From: Alphaproteobacteria bacterium 65-37
GTDB lineage: Bacteria; Pseudomonadota; Alphaproteobacteria; Reyranellales; Reyranellaceae
Reading direction: 5' to 3'
Assembly: GCA_001897995.1 (NCBI GenBank)
Contig: MKRV01000245.1
Coordinates: forward strand, 1 to 51,493
DNA length: 51,493 nt
The position numbers and the translations under genes were made by a program. Shown here in pieces: positions 9,473-17,776 of this stretch; within the stretch, counting starts at the first letter, position 1; each line of letters begins with the position of its first letter. The notes below the pieces were generated by a model that was not told the origin of the DNA, searched no databases, and saw only the letters and a program-made list of their open reading frames with translations.

Positions 9473-11428
9473 ATGCCCGAATATTTGAGCCCAGGCGTGT
9501 ATGTCGAGGAAGTTGCCAGCGGACCCAGGCCGATCGAAGGGGTGGGGACCAGCACCGCTGGCTTCTGCGGTCTGACCGAGAGAGGACCGTCCCGGCCCAA
9601 GCTCGTCTCCAACTGGGGCGAGTACGTCAGATGGTTCGGAGACACGATCGACACCGCGGTGTCGTTCATGCCGCAGGCGGTTCGCGGCTTCTTCGAGAAC
9701 GGCGGGCGTCGCGCCTTCGTCGCTCGGGTGATCAGCCTCAACGGCGCCGTTCCGGCGTTGGTCGATCTGGCGACCCAGGATGCCGGCGGCGCCCCCATCG
9801 CCGGCAGCGTGCTGCGCGTCACCGCCAATGGGGCGGGCGCCTGGGGCAACAACATCCTCATCTGGGTGCGCCGGGCGACCAGGGCGAACACGACCGTCGT
9901 GCCGCCGCGCGACTGGTTTCGCATCACCGTGCTCTACTACCGCGACGGTGTGCCCAATCCGTTCGTCGATCCAACCAATCCGGCAAACCTCGCAAATCCG
10001 ATGCGCCGGGAGCCCCAGGCGCTCGAAGACTTCGACGATCTGACCTTCGTCGATGGCCGCACCAATCATGTGGTCGGCGTCATCAACAGCGCGTCCAAGC
10101 TCATCGAAGTGGCCTATGTCGATCCGGCCACGGGGCTGCCGAGCCCGTCTGCGCGCCCGAGCAATATCGGCTCCGGCGGAGGGGCGGCGCTGTTCAATCT
10201 GGCGACTGCTGTTGCCGGAACCACGTTGCGCGTGCAGGCAACGGGCCCGGGTGTCTGGGGCAACGCCATCAGCGTCACCGTGGCTGCGGGCGCGACCGCC
10301 GGCACGTTCCGCATCGACATCAGCGATGCGACCGGCATTGTGGAAACCTACGACAATATTCCCGACGCAACCCCCGCTCTGGCGCTCGGTCGCGTCAACG
10401 GGTCTTCGGCCAGGGTTCGCCTGTCGTGGCAACCGGCCGGAGCGGCCCCGGCGAGGCCGAACGACGTCCCGGCGACACTGCTGGCGGGAGGCGTGAACAG
10501 CGGCCTTGTCGGCGGGAACAACGGTGCCCCCATCAACGCCGGTGACTTCGCCGGCAATCCCGCCGTGGCGCCGAACCTGCGCACCGGGTTGGCCGGGCTG
10601 GAACTCATCGACGAGGTCAATCTCCTGATGGCGCCGGACGAGGTCACCGATGCGCAGATCCGAACCGACGTGATCGGACAGTGCGAACGTCTTCGGGATC
10701 GGTTCGCGATCCTCTCCATCGACGCCAACAACGGCGACGTGCAGAACATCCTGCCGCCGCAGGACAGCAGCTATGGCGCCGTCTACTACCCGTGGATTCG
10801 CATCTTCGACACGCGGATCCAGGACACCATCCTGGTGCCGCCGACCGGCCACGTCGCCGGCATCTATGCGCGAACCGACATCGAGCGCGGCGTGCACAAG
10901 GCGCCGGCCAACGAAGTGGTGCGCGGCATGGTCTACCGCGACATCAACAGCGTCCGCAAACCTCTGGAATTCGACATCGGAAAGGGCGGCCAGGACATCC
11001 TCAACCCGCGCGGCGTGAACGTCATCCGCGACTTCCGTCCCGACGGGCGCAGCATTCGCGTCTGGGGTGCGCGAACGATGTCGAGCGACCCCTTGTGGCG
11101 CTATGTCAACGTCCGCCGCTTGTTCCTGTTCGTGGAAGAATCGATCGACGAGGGAACGCAATGGGTCGTTTTCGAGCCCAACGACGAAACCACCTGGGCC
11201 CGAGTGCGGCAGAGCATCAGCAACTTCCTGCTGACGGTCTGGCGCAATGGCGCACTGCGCGGCCTCACCCAGGAAGAGGCGTTCTTCGTGCGCTGCGACC
11301 GCACCACCATGACCGAGGCGGAAATCGACGCCGGAATGCTGATTTGCGAGATCGGCATCGCTCCGGTGAAGCCGGCCGAATTCGTCATCTTCCGCATCCA
11401 GCAGAAGACCCTGGAACAGACCGCATGA
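9473..11428 (+). CDS. contractile tail sheath protein 1
   Basis: Phage-tail-sheath family protein of 651 residues that polymerises around the inner tube and contracts to drive it out. It opens with MPEYLSPGVYVEEV, the hallmark of sheath proteins, followed by GTSTAGFCGLTERGP and a VRGFFENGGRRAFVARVI strand. The conserved C-terminal sheath domain carries the GHVAGIYARTDIERGVHKAPAN and WRYVNVRRLFLFVEESI motifs, then the closing PAEFVIFRIQQKT strand. The central insertion contains the motif L-R-V-x-A-x-G-x-G-x-W-G-N twice (residues about 113 and 251), so an outer domain appears duplicated. This explains its greater length than sheath 2. It follows the previous gene by 18 bases. Confidence 0.95.
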   Translation: MPEYLSPGVYVEEVASGPRPIEGVGTSTAGFCGLTERGPSRPKLVSNWGEYVRWFGDTIDTAVSFMPQAVRGFFENGGRRAFVARVISLNGAVPALVDLATQDAGGAPIAGSVLRVTANGAGAWGNNILIWVRRATRANTTVVPPRDWFRITVLYYRDGVPNPFVDPTNPANLANPMRREPQALEDFDDLTFVDGRTNHVVGVINSASKLIEVAYVDPATGLPSPSARPSNIGSGGGAALFNLATAVAGTTLRVQATGPGVWGNAISVTVAAGATAGTFRIDISDATGIVETYDNIPDATPALALGRVNGSSARVRLSWQPAGAAPARPNDVPATLLAGGVNSGLVGGNNGAPINAGDFAGNPAVAPNLRTGLAGLELIDEVNLLMAPDEVTDAQIRTDVIGQCERLRDRFAILSIDANNGDVQNILPPQDSSYGAVYYPWIRIFDTRIQDTILVPPTGHVAGIYARTDIERGVHKAPANEVVRGMVYRDINSVRKPLEFDIGKGGQDILNPRGVNVIRDFRPDGRSIRVWGARTMSSDPLWRYVNVRRLFLFVEESIDEGTQWVVFEPNDETTWARVRQSISNFLLTVWRNGALRGLTQEEAFFVRCDRTTMTEAEIDAGMLICEIGIAPVKPAEFVIFRIQQKTLEQTA

Positions 11429-11490
11429 CGACGTCGTCGGTCAGCACCGCGTCAACGTGAGGAAAATTCTGAGATTGGAGGATTAGCCAC

Positions 11491-11946
11491 ATGGCCACAG
11501 TCATCCGAGAAGATCCCTATGGCGGTTACAACTTCCTGGTAACCGTCAACGGCATAAGCAACGACGGCAAGGCGGTCAAAGGTTCCTTCACCGAGGTATC
11601 TGGCCTTGAAACCGAAGTCTCGCCCATCGAGTACCGTAACGGCAGCGAGGACATCACCGTCCGGAAAATGCCGGGGCTGAAGAAGTTCACCAACATCACG
11701 CTCAAACGGGGCATCACCGGCGACACCGAGTTCTGGAAGTGGATCCTGGTGGCGATGCAAGGGCAGGTGAAGCGCGCCGAGGGCTCGATCATGCTGCTCA
11801 ACGAGAACAAGCAGGAGGTCATGCGCTGGAACTTCCGGCGCGGTTGGCCGTGCAAATATACCGGTCCGGGTCTTAACGCGGCCAACAACGAGATCGCCAT
11901 GGAGACCCTCGAGATCTGTCACGAGGGCCTGGAGATCGACGGGTAG
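11491..11946 (+). CDS. tail tube protein 1 (gp19-like)
   Basis: Inner-tube protein of 151 residues, whose hexameric rings would stack into the rigid tube. Family features include the N-terminal DPYGGYNFLVTVNG strand, GSFTEVSGLETEVSPIEYRNG, KLKR-type central strands (ITLKRGITGD), WNFRRGWPCKYTGPGLNA and a C-terminal AMETLEICHEGLEI. A strong GGAGG ribosome binding site (about 11478-11482) precedes the ATG. The 62-base gap after sheath 1 is the largest in the operon core and holds a GACGACGTCGTC palindrome, which could allow separate processing or boosted expression of this high-copy subunit. Its length is typical for the family. Confidence 0.94.
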   Translation: MATVIREDPYGGYNFLVTVNGISNDGKAVKGSFTEVSGLETEVSPIEYRNGSEDITVRKMPGLKKFTNITLKRGITGDTEFWKWILVAMQGQVKRAEGSIMLLNENKQEVMRWNFRRGWPCKYTGPGLNAANNEIAMETLEICHEGLEIDG

Positions 11947-11951
11947 ATCCG

Positions 11952-13529
11952 ATGGTCTCGCCGGCACCCTCGCTTCCCGGAGTCCGCTTCGAGGTCCGCC
12001 CCCCGACGACGGAGGTGTCGCCGTTGCGCACCGACATCGCCGGCTTCGCCGGCCCAACATGGCGCGGGCCGGTGGGGATGGCGGTGCGGATCGAAGGGTG
12101 GCGGCAGTACCAGAGCCTGTTCGGCGAGCTGACCGAGTTTGCCGATACGCCCTATGCGCTGCGCGGCTACTTCGAGAATGGCGGCGAGGTCGCCTATGTC
12201 GTTCGGCTGTTGCCCGAACCGTACGCGACCGCGCAGGGCATCTGGGAGGTCGGCAAGGTCAACGGCAACAGTTGGGACCCCGCCGCGCCGGCGGCAGGCG
12301 GCTTCGAGGCTGCGTCGTTCAAGATCGAGGCCACGTCGCCGGGCATCTGGGCCAATGGCCTCGCCGTGTCCTTCGCCTACCGGTTGCGCGGTCCCAGCCG
12401 CCGGCCGGAAGTGGACATCAGGGTGAAACAGACGCGCGGTCCGGACGAGTATCTGATCGGCCTGCCTGCCGACCGCTTGATCGAAAGCGTCGCCGACCGC
12501 TCGCAGCTCATCCGCCTCAGTATCGCAACGCCGCCTCCCGTGAACGCCGCCGGCGCCGGGCCGCTCGCCAAAGTGTGGCCGGCGTTCACACTGTCCGGTG
12601 GCGGGGAAAGCGTCGCCGGTCTCGACCATCATGTCGCGGCGATCGAACTTCTGGCGATCGAGCGCGAGGTCGCCCTGATGGCGGCTCCCGATCTCTGGGC
12701 GATGCCCGGCTCGCAGCAGCAGCGCGATCATGTTCTCGCCTCGATGATCGCTTTCGCCGAGGAGAAGCACGACCGCCAGGTCATCGCCGAGCCGCCGGTC
12801 GATATCGGCGACGCGGCGGAGATCCTGGCCTGGCTGGGCCAGCAGAGAGCCGGCCTGGACGAGTATTTCCCGCGTTCGCTTGCCCTCTATCATCCGCGCC
12901 TGTGGACTCCCGATCCGCTCGGCGGCGTGGCGCAGCCGTTGCGCGACGTCTCGCCCGTCGGCCACGTCGCGGGCGTCATCAGCCGGCTCGACAGGGAGCG
13001 GGGGCCTCACCACACCCCGGCCAACGCTTCCTTGTTCGAAGCCGTCGACCTGGTTCGGCGCCACGAACTGCCAGAACTCGGCGCGCTGGCGCTGGGGGGC
13101 GTCAATCTCGTGCGCTGTTCGTCTGGGCAAGGGCTCGTCGTCTGGGGAGGCCGTACGGCGTTCGATACGCGGCTCGGCAATTCCGGGCTGTTCATTGCCC
13201 ATCGCCGGCTGATCCATCGCCTCATCAGGGCCATACGGCGCGTCGCCGAACCGCTGGTGTTCGAGGTGAACGGTCCCGACCTCTGGCTCATCATCGCACG
13301 GGCCATCACCAGTGTGCTGCTCGAAGCCTGGTATGCCGGCGCGCTGAAGGGCGACATTCCCGAGCAGGCCTTCCTGGTTCGCTGCGACGAAGCCACCAAT
13401 CCCCCCGAGAACGAGGAACTCGGCCAGGTCCTGTGCGAAGTCTACGTCGCACCCGCCGTGCCGATGGAGTTCATCACGCTCAGGGTCGCGATCAGTCGCG
13501 AAGGCAGGTTGGAGGCCACCGAGACATGA
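11952..13529 (+). CDS. contractile tail sheath protein 2
   Basis: Second sheath paralog, 525 residues. Recognisable features are SLPGVRFEVRPP at the start, RTDIAGFAGPTWRGPVG, YALRGYFENGGEVAYVVRLL, one copy of the F-K-I-E-A-x-S-P-G-I-W-A-N insertion motif, and the C-terminal sheath core with VGHVAGVISRLDRERGPHHTPAN, FIAHRRLIHRLIRAI and VPMEFITLRVAIS. It is shorter than sheath 1 because it carries only one copy of the insertion motif. In PVC-type particles extra sheath paralogs are thought to occupy special rings, such as the one next to the baseplate. It starts five bases after tube 1 and its stop overlaps the start of tube 2. Confidence 0.93.
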   Translation: MVSPAPSLPGVRFEVRPPTTEVSPLRTDIAGFAGPTWRGPVGMAVRIEGWRQYQSLFGELTEFADTPYALRGYFENGGEVAYVVRLLPEPYATAQGIWEVGKVNGNSWDPAAPAAGGFEAASFKIEATSPGIWANGLAVSFAYRLRGPSRRPEVDIRVKQTRGPDEYLIGLPADRLIESVADRSQLIRLSIATPPPVNAAGAGPLAKVWPAFTLSGGGESVAGLDHHVAAIELLAIEREVALMAAPDLWAMPGSQQQRDHVLASMIAFAEEKHDRQVIAEPPVDIGDAAEILAWLGQQRAGLDEYFPRSLALYHPRLWTPDPLGGVAQPLRDVSPVGHVAGVISRLDRERGPHHTPANASLFEAVDLVRRHELPELGALALGGVNLVRCSSGQGLVVWGGRTAFDTRLGNSGLFIAHRRLIHRLIRAIRRVAEPLVFEVNGPDLWLIIARAITSVLLEAWYAGALKGDIPEQAFLVRCDEATNPPENEELGQVLCEVYVAPAVPMEFITLRVAISREGRLEATET

Positions 13530-14056
13530 TGGCCGATCCGATCCAGGGCTTTCGCTTCGTCGTGACGCTGGACAAGGCGGACGCCTACCTTCCTGCGGCC
13601 CAGGCGGCGCGATTGCCGCTGGTGGCTCCGGGAGAGTTCCGCGAGGCCAAGGGCCTCGGCGCGGAGCTCGAGGTGATGGGCTACGCAGAGGGCGGCAACA
13701 ACGGCTTCGTCCATCAACTGCCGGTCCGCCATTCCTGGACCCGGATCGTGCTGCAGCGCGGCGTGGTGCGCGATCCGGTGTTGTGGGGCTGGTATCAGGC
13801 CGGCCTCACCCAGTCCCTGGGGGCGCGACGCGACGGATCGATCCTGTTGCTCAATCCGGCAGGCGGCAAGCTCATGGCGTGGAACTTCAAGGGCGGCATC
13901 GCGGCGAAATGGGGCGGCCCCGAACTTAATGCCATGGAGAACGCCATCGCGCTCGAAAGCCTCGAGATCGCCCATCACGGACTCACGCATACCAACATCG
14001 GCGCGACCATCGATGTCGGCGCCGTCGTCGACACCGTCGTGGGGATATTTCGCTGA
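13526..14056 (+). CDS. tail tube protein 2 (tube initiator-like paralog)
   Basis: Second gp19-like tube protein, 176 residues. FRFVVTLDKADAYLP, GEFREAKGLGAELEVMGYAEGG, SWTRIVLQRGVVRDPVLWGWY and WNFKGGIAAKWGGPELNAMENAIALESLEIAHHGL align region by region with tube 1. It has a longer hydrophobic C-terminal tail (DVGAVVDTVVGIFR). In PVC and Afp such longer paralogs form the tube layers that adapt to the hub. The start is ATG 13526, with a second ATG immediately after it at 13529; the first gives the four-base overlap with sheath 2 usual in this operon. The last base of its stop is the first base of the next ATG. Confidence 0.9.
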   Translation: MMADPIQGFRFVVTLDKADAYLPAAQAARLPLVAPGEFREAKGLGAELEVMGYAEGGNNGFVHQLPVRHSWTRIVLQRGVVRDPVLWGWYQAGLTQSLGARRDGSILLLNPAGGKLMAWNFKGGIAAKWGGPELNAMENAIALESLEIAHHGLTHTNIGATIDVGAVVDTVVGIFR

Positions 14057-14244
14057 TGGTCACGATCCAGCATCTCGAAGTGCAGTTCGACGTGGAGGGC
14101 GGCGAGGAAGAGCAGCTCTTCGTGTCGATGTTCAACAAGTACATCGACGAATGGGCGCGCCGCCAGGATGCCCGTCGCCGCGTCAACGACAGCATGAGCC
14201 GCAACCGCGATCTCGGCGACGGCGACAAGGGGAGGGGGCGCTAG
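14056..14244 (+). CDS. small eCIS protein in the Pvc6 position
   Basis: Protein of 62 residues beginning with a short beta strand (MVTIQHLEVQFDVEGG), followed by an amphipathic helix and a highly charged C-terminus (ARRQDARRRVNDSMSRNRDLGDGD). PVC clusters have a similarly short, poorly conserved gene between the last tube gene and the LysM gene. Position and size, not sequence identity, support equating them. It overlaps the tube 2 stop by one base and ends three bases before the LysM gene, so it is clearly part of the operon. Confidence 0.65.
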   Translation: MVTIQHLEVQFDVEGGEEEQLFVSMFNKYIDEWARRQDARRRVNDSMSRNRDLGDGDKGRGR

Positions 14245-14247
14245 CGG

Positions 14248-14910
14248 ATGCTCACACCCGTCAAATCGGCCGGCCAGAGTCTGGTCAAGGCCTATCTCGA
14301 AATACTGGTGCCGAAGAACGTGCCGGTGCCGATCATCCCGTTGCACTTCAACCCGACCGAATATCAGCTGCAGAAGACGAACAACTTCGCGGAAATCCCC
14401 ATTCCGGGGCTGGAGTCGCCCCCCATCCAGTTCATTCGGGGCACCAGCGAAAAGCTCGTCGCCGACCTGGTCGTCGATACCTCCGACACGCTGGAAGACG
14501 TGCGCGAGATCTATACCGACGCTCTGCGCGACCTGATGCGCATCAATGCCGAACTGCACGCCCCTCCGATCGTACGGCTCACCTGGGATACGCAGGTCTT
14601 CAAGGGGGTGGTCGAGTCCCTCAACATCACCTTCACCCTGTTCAAGCCCGACGGCATTCCGATTCGCGCCAAGCTCAATCTGACCTTGAAGGAATATCGT
14701 CCGGTCGACGTCCAGGTGAAGGAGTCGCCGAAGTCGTCGCCCGACGTCGAAAAGCGCCACATCGTGCGGCGCGGCGACAGCCTGGCCTCGATCGCCAGCA
14801 TGGCCTACGGCGACGGCTCGCAGTGGCGCGAGATCGCCCGCAGCAACGGCATTCAGGATCCGCGACGGCTCGACCCCGGGCTCGAGCTCGTCGTGCCGCG
14901 GTTGAGGTGA
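14248..14910 (+). CDS. LysM-domain tube adaptor protein, Pvc7-like
   Basis: Protein of 220 residues that in related particles sits between the tube and the baseplate hub. The N-terminal two thirds match the CIS tube-adaptor domain: FNPTEYQLQKTNNFAEIPIPG, PIQFIRGTSEKLVADLVVDTS, PPIVRLTWDTQVFKGVVESLNITFTLF split over the central strands, and PIRAKLNLTLKEY. The C-terminal 50 residues (about 167-217) are a LysM module (HIVRRGDSLASIASMAYGD, then WREIARSNGIQDPRRLDPG), as in T4 gp53-like and Pvc7 proteins. It starts three bases after the small upstream gene. Confidence 0.92.
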   Translation: MLTPVKSAGQSLVKAYLEILVPKNVPVPIIPLHFNPTEYQLQKTNNFAEIPIPGLESPPIQFIRGTSEKLVADLVVDTSDTLEDVREIYTDALRDLMRINAELHAPPIVRLTWDTQVFKGVVESLNITFTLFKPDGIPIRAKLNLTLKEYRPVDVQVKESPKSSPDVEKRHIVRRGDSLASIASMAYGDGSQWREIARSNGIQDPRRLDPGLELVVPRLR

Positions 14911-14913
14911 CCC

Positions 14914-16062
14914 GTGGCGACCTCCGTCCTCAAGTCCGCTCGCCCGGCCGACGACTACTACGTGCCGGACTTCCGCGTCGAAGTCGAAGGCGCGGTGCTC
15001 GATGCCGAAGCGCATGGCGATGTGCTCGAGCTGAAGGTCGTCATGGACATGGACAACATGACCAGCTTCGACTTCACCATCAACAACTGGGACGACAAGA
15101 CCGTCTCGTTCAAATACAGCGACACCGACACCTTCAATGTCGGAAACAGCGTTCACGTCCTGATGGGCTATGCCGGCAAGCTGCTGCCGATGGTGACCGG
15201 CCAGATCGCGACAATGAGTCCGCACTTTCCCGAGAGCGGGCCGTCCACGCTGACCGTCGGCGGGCTCGACGGAATGTTCCGCCTGCGCGACCGCAAGCCG
15301 GCCGAAGGCGAGGTCACGAAGTATCGGAACATGGCCGACTGGCAGATTGCCGAAGCCGTGGCGCAGCGCAACGGCCTGAAGTCGAAGGTCACCCGCGAGG
15401 GGCAGGTCTACGACGAGATCGTGCAGAAGAACCAGGACGACGCGACGTTCCTGATGGAGCGCGCCAAGCGGATCGACTTCGACTGCTATGTGCGAACGGA
15501 CCCCGGCACCGGCGAAGGCGTGCTGCACTTCGAGAAGCCGACGGACGGCCGCGACAGCTCGGTCATTCGCGTTTACCAGTTCATCTGGGGCGAGAATCTC
15601 GTCAGCTTCAATCCGACCATCAACCTGTCCCGTCAGGTCGGCAAGATTACCGTGCGCGGCTGGAACGACCGCACCAAGCAGGCGATCGTCGCCACCGCCG
15701 AGGCGAAGGACCTGCCGAAGGCCGGCAAGACGCAGGGCGGCAAGAGCGGACCCGAGGCCGTCGAGAAATCGATGGAGGGCAAGCACGAGGTCGTGGTCGA
15801 CGTGCCCATCAACAGCGAGGAAGAGGCGCGCTGGCTGGCCAATGCACTGCTGGCCGAGCGCGCCGAGCAGTTCATCACCGGCACCGGCCAGGCGATCGGC
15901 CTGCCCGATCTGAGACCGGGCGACAATGTCGAGATGAAGGGCCTCGGAGAGCGCTTCGACGGTCCCTACTACGTCACCAAAGTCGAACACGTGATCAACG
16001 AGTCCGGTTATCGGACCCAGTTCGATGTTCGCCGCCTCTATGACGGGATCCAGCCGATATGA
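14914..16062 (+). CDS. baseplate hub protein, gp27/VgrG N-terminal-like (late control protein D family)
   Basis: Hub component of 382 residues, expected to be a trimer joining the tube to the spike. Features include a beta-barrel start (DDYYVPDFRVEVEG), MDNMTSFDFTINNWDDK, a VTGQIATMSPHFPESGPSTLTVGG segment split by turns, WQIAEAVAQRNGL, and the typical QKNQDDATFLMERAKRIDFDCYV followed by LHFEKP. GTG at 14914 is the likely start; it lies three bases past the LysM gene. In PVC the gp27-like and gp5-like parts are fused in one protein (Pvc8); here the spike base is encoded by the next, overlapping gene. Confidence 0.9.
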   Translation: MATSVLKSARPADDYYVPDFRVEVEGAVLDAEAHGDVLELKVVMDMDNMTSFDFTINNWDDKTVSFKYSDTDTFNVGNSVHVLMGYAGKLLPMVTGQIATMSPHFPESGPSTLTVGGLDGMFRLRDRKPAEGEVTKYRNMADWQIAEAVAQRNGLKSKVTREGQVYDEIVQKNQDDATFLMERAKRIDFDCYVRTDPGTGEGVLHFEKPTDGRDSSVIRVYQFIWGENLVSFNPTINLSRQVGKITVRGWNDRTKQAIVATAEAKDLPKAGKTQGGKSGPEAVEKSMEGKHEVVVDVPINSEEEARWLANALLAERAEQFITGTGQAIGLPDLRPGDNVEMKGLGERFDGPYYVTKVEHVINESGYRTQFDVRRLYDGIQPI

Positions 16063-16601
16063 CCACACAGCCTCGATCGCGCAGCACCGACCAGCGCTTC
16101 TACGGCGTCTTCGAAGGGATCGTCACCAGTGTCGAGGATCCGCTCAACGAGGGGCGGGTCAAGCTCACCTTCCCGTGGTTCCACGACAAGATGGAGAGCG
16201 AGCTGGCGCCGGTGATGCAGTTCTTCGCCGGCCCCGACCATGGCTCCTTCTTCGTGCCCGAAGTGGGCAGCCTAGTGCTTTGCGCTGCCCGCCACGGCGA
16301 TCTGCGCCATCCGATCGTCATCGGCTGCCTTTACAACGGCAAGGACAAGCCGAATTCCGATCACGTGCGCAAGCGCGAGATCGCGTCGGTCAACGGGCAC
16401 AAGCTGACGATGATCGATTCCAACGGCGACAGCGCCGGCGGGGTGATCCTGGAGGACGCCAGCGGCTGCAAGGTGATCCTGTCGTCGACTGGCCATGTCG
16501 TCATCAAGGCGGTCGGCGCCCTGACCCTGGAGGCGCCGCACATTCGCTTTCGCGGCGCCGGCTTCAATCGAGTGCTCACCCTCAACAACAATCCCATCTG
16601 A
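16059..16601 (+). CDS. baseplate spike base, gp5/VgrG OB-fold protein
   Basis: Protein of 180 residues with the phage baseplate assembly protein V OB-fold: FEGIVTSVEDPLNEGRVKLTFPWF, a G-SFFVPEVGSLVL strand, and HPIVIGCLYNGKDKP. A short beta-strand-rich C-terminus (KVILSSTGHVVIKAVGALTL) could form a small triple beta-helix stub. It overlaps the hub gene by four bases, so hub and spike base are made together but as separate chains. No PAAR-type tip domain is attached, and none is found elsewhere in the operon. Confidence 0.9.
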   Translation: MTTQPRSRSTDQRFYGVFEGIVTSVEDPLNEGRVKLTFPWFHDKMESELAPVMQFFAGPDHGSFFVPEVGSLVLCAARHGDLRHPIVIGCLYNGKDKPNSDHVRKREIASVNGHKLTMIDSNGDSAGGVILEDASGCKVILSSTGHVVIKAVGALTLEAPHIRFRGAGFNRVLTLNNNPI

Positions 16602-16610
16602 GGGCGGCGT

Positions 16611-17369
16611 ATGCCGAACATCGACATCCCTGTGCCCGAGGAGCTTCAGGAGCTGATGGCGGCCCCGAAGTGCCTTGACCTCAGGCCGCCGCCGCCCAAG
16701 ACGATGAAGATCCAGCTCCCGAGCGGCGGCGCACTGACGGCGCTTCACGACATCGGCAAGGCCGTTCCGACCGACTGCTCGTTGGCCTTCAGCCTCATGA
16801 TGCAGATCATGCCGTTGATGGCGAGCATGGAATGCATACTGAAGGTATTGAAGCTGCTCAAGCCGCTGAGTGACGCCGTCACCAGCCCGCCGCCCACGCC
16901 CGCTCTGATCAAGGAAATCGTCGAGGCCGTGGCCGACCTGGCGCCGTGTTTCCTGTCGATCACGCCGGCCGGCATGATCCCCTTCGTGCGCGACATCCTG
17001 TGTCTGCTGCTGGCGATACTCAACTGCCTGATCGGTCAACTGAAGTCGCTGTCGGAGCTCGTCGGAGGATTGACGATCCAGCTCGAGGCGGCGGAGGCCA
17101 GCGGCAACAAGGACCTGGTGGCCATGCTGCAATGCGCGCAGGAGAACAGCCTCAACTCCATGCAGCATCTGATGAACGGCTTCGGGCCGGTTGGCATCAT
17201 CCTGGACCTGATGGCGCCGATGATGAGCATTGCCGGCGTGAGCGCAATCAAGCTCCCCGCGCTCGGCGATTCTTCCTCCACGGCAGGTCTCACCGATGCG
17301 CTCACGGCGCTGCAGTCGGTCGTCGACACGATTCAGACCGCCGTCGACGCCCTTGGGGGGTGCCAGTGA
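16611..17369 (+). CDS. hydrophobic, helical, Cys-containing eCIS protein of unknown function
   Basis: Protein of 252 residues that I cannot assign to a family. It is rich in Leu, Met and Pro, with several long hydrophobic helices (SLAFSLMMQIMPLMASMECI; FVRDILCLLLAILNCLIGQL; GIILDLMAPMMSIAG). Its cysteines are scattered (CLDL, DCSL, MECI, PCFL, ILCL, LNCL, LQCAQ, and GGCQ at the C-terminus). It lies between the spike base and the gp25-like gene, where other contractile systems often encode the PAAR-like tip, and overlaps the latter by one base. It could be a spike-associated or membrane-active component, or a chaperone; this is inferred from position. Confidence 0.55.
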   Translation: MPNIDIPVPEELQELMAAPKCLDLRPPPPKTMKIQLPSGGALTALHDIGKAVPTDCSLAFSLMMQIMPLMASMECILKVLKLLKPLSDAVTSPPPTPALIKEIVEAVADLAPCFLSITPAGMIPFVRDILCLLLAILNCLIGQLKSLSELVGGLTIQLEAAEASGNKDLVAMLQCAQENSLNSMQHLMNGFGPVGIILDLMAPMMSIAGVSAIKLPALGDSSSTAGLTDALTALQSVVDTIQTAVDALGGCQ

Positions 17370-17776
17370 TGGCCGGCCCGTCGTTCCTCGGGCGCGGATG
17401 GCGCTTCCCCATTCAACCCGATGCAGGGGGCGGGCTCGGCTACACCGAGGGTGGCGCCAACATAGAGCAATCGCTGCGCATTCTTCTCATGACATCGCTC
17501 GGCGAGCGCATCATGCGGCCAACGTTCGGTTGCGAGGCGCCGCGGCTGGTGTTCGCCCCGGGGAGCGTTCAGTACCTCGGACTGCTGGAGACGACGGTGC
17601 GCGAAGCGGTGCGCGATTGGGAACCGCGCGTGCAGCTCGACGACGTCGCGGTCGAGGCCGTGCCCGGCGACGAGACCCGCGTCAACGTGAACATCGACTA
17701 CCGAATTCGCGGCAGCAACACGCGCCTCAATCTGGTCTTTCCCTTCTATCTCGGACAGGTGGGGATCGACACATGA
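17369..17776 (+). CDS. baseplate wedge protein, gp25-like (Pvc9-like)
   Basis: Protein of 135 residues of the gp25/IraD-like family, a universal baseplate component that connects the wedge to the sheath. Diagnostic features are LGRGWRFPIQPDAGGGLGYTEG, IEQSLRILLMTSLGERIMRP and FGCEAPRLVF, with the conserved E-R-x-M-R-P-x-F-G-C segment. The C-terminal strands end with RLNLVFPFYL. The start ATG uses the last base of the previous stop codon. The stop overlaps the start of the first J-like gene by four bases. Confidence 0.94.
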   Translation: MAGPSFLGRGWRFPIQPDAGGGLGYTEGGANIEQSLRILLMTSLGERIMRPTFGCEAPRLVFAPGSVQYLGLLETTVREAVRDWEPRVQLDDVAVEAVPGDETRVNVNIDYRIRGSNTRLNLVFPFYLGQVGIDT

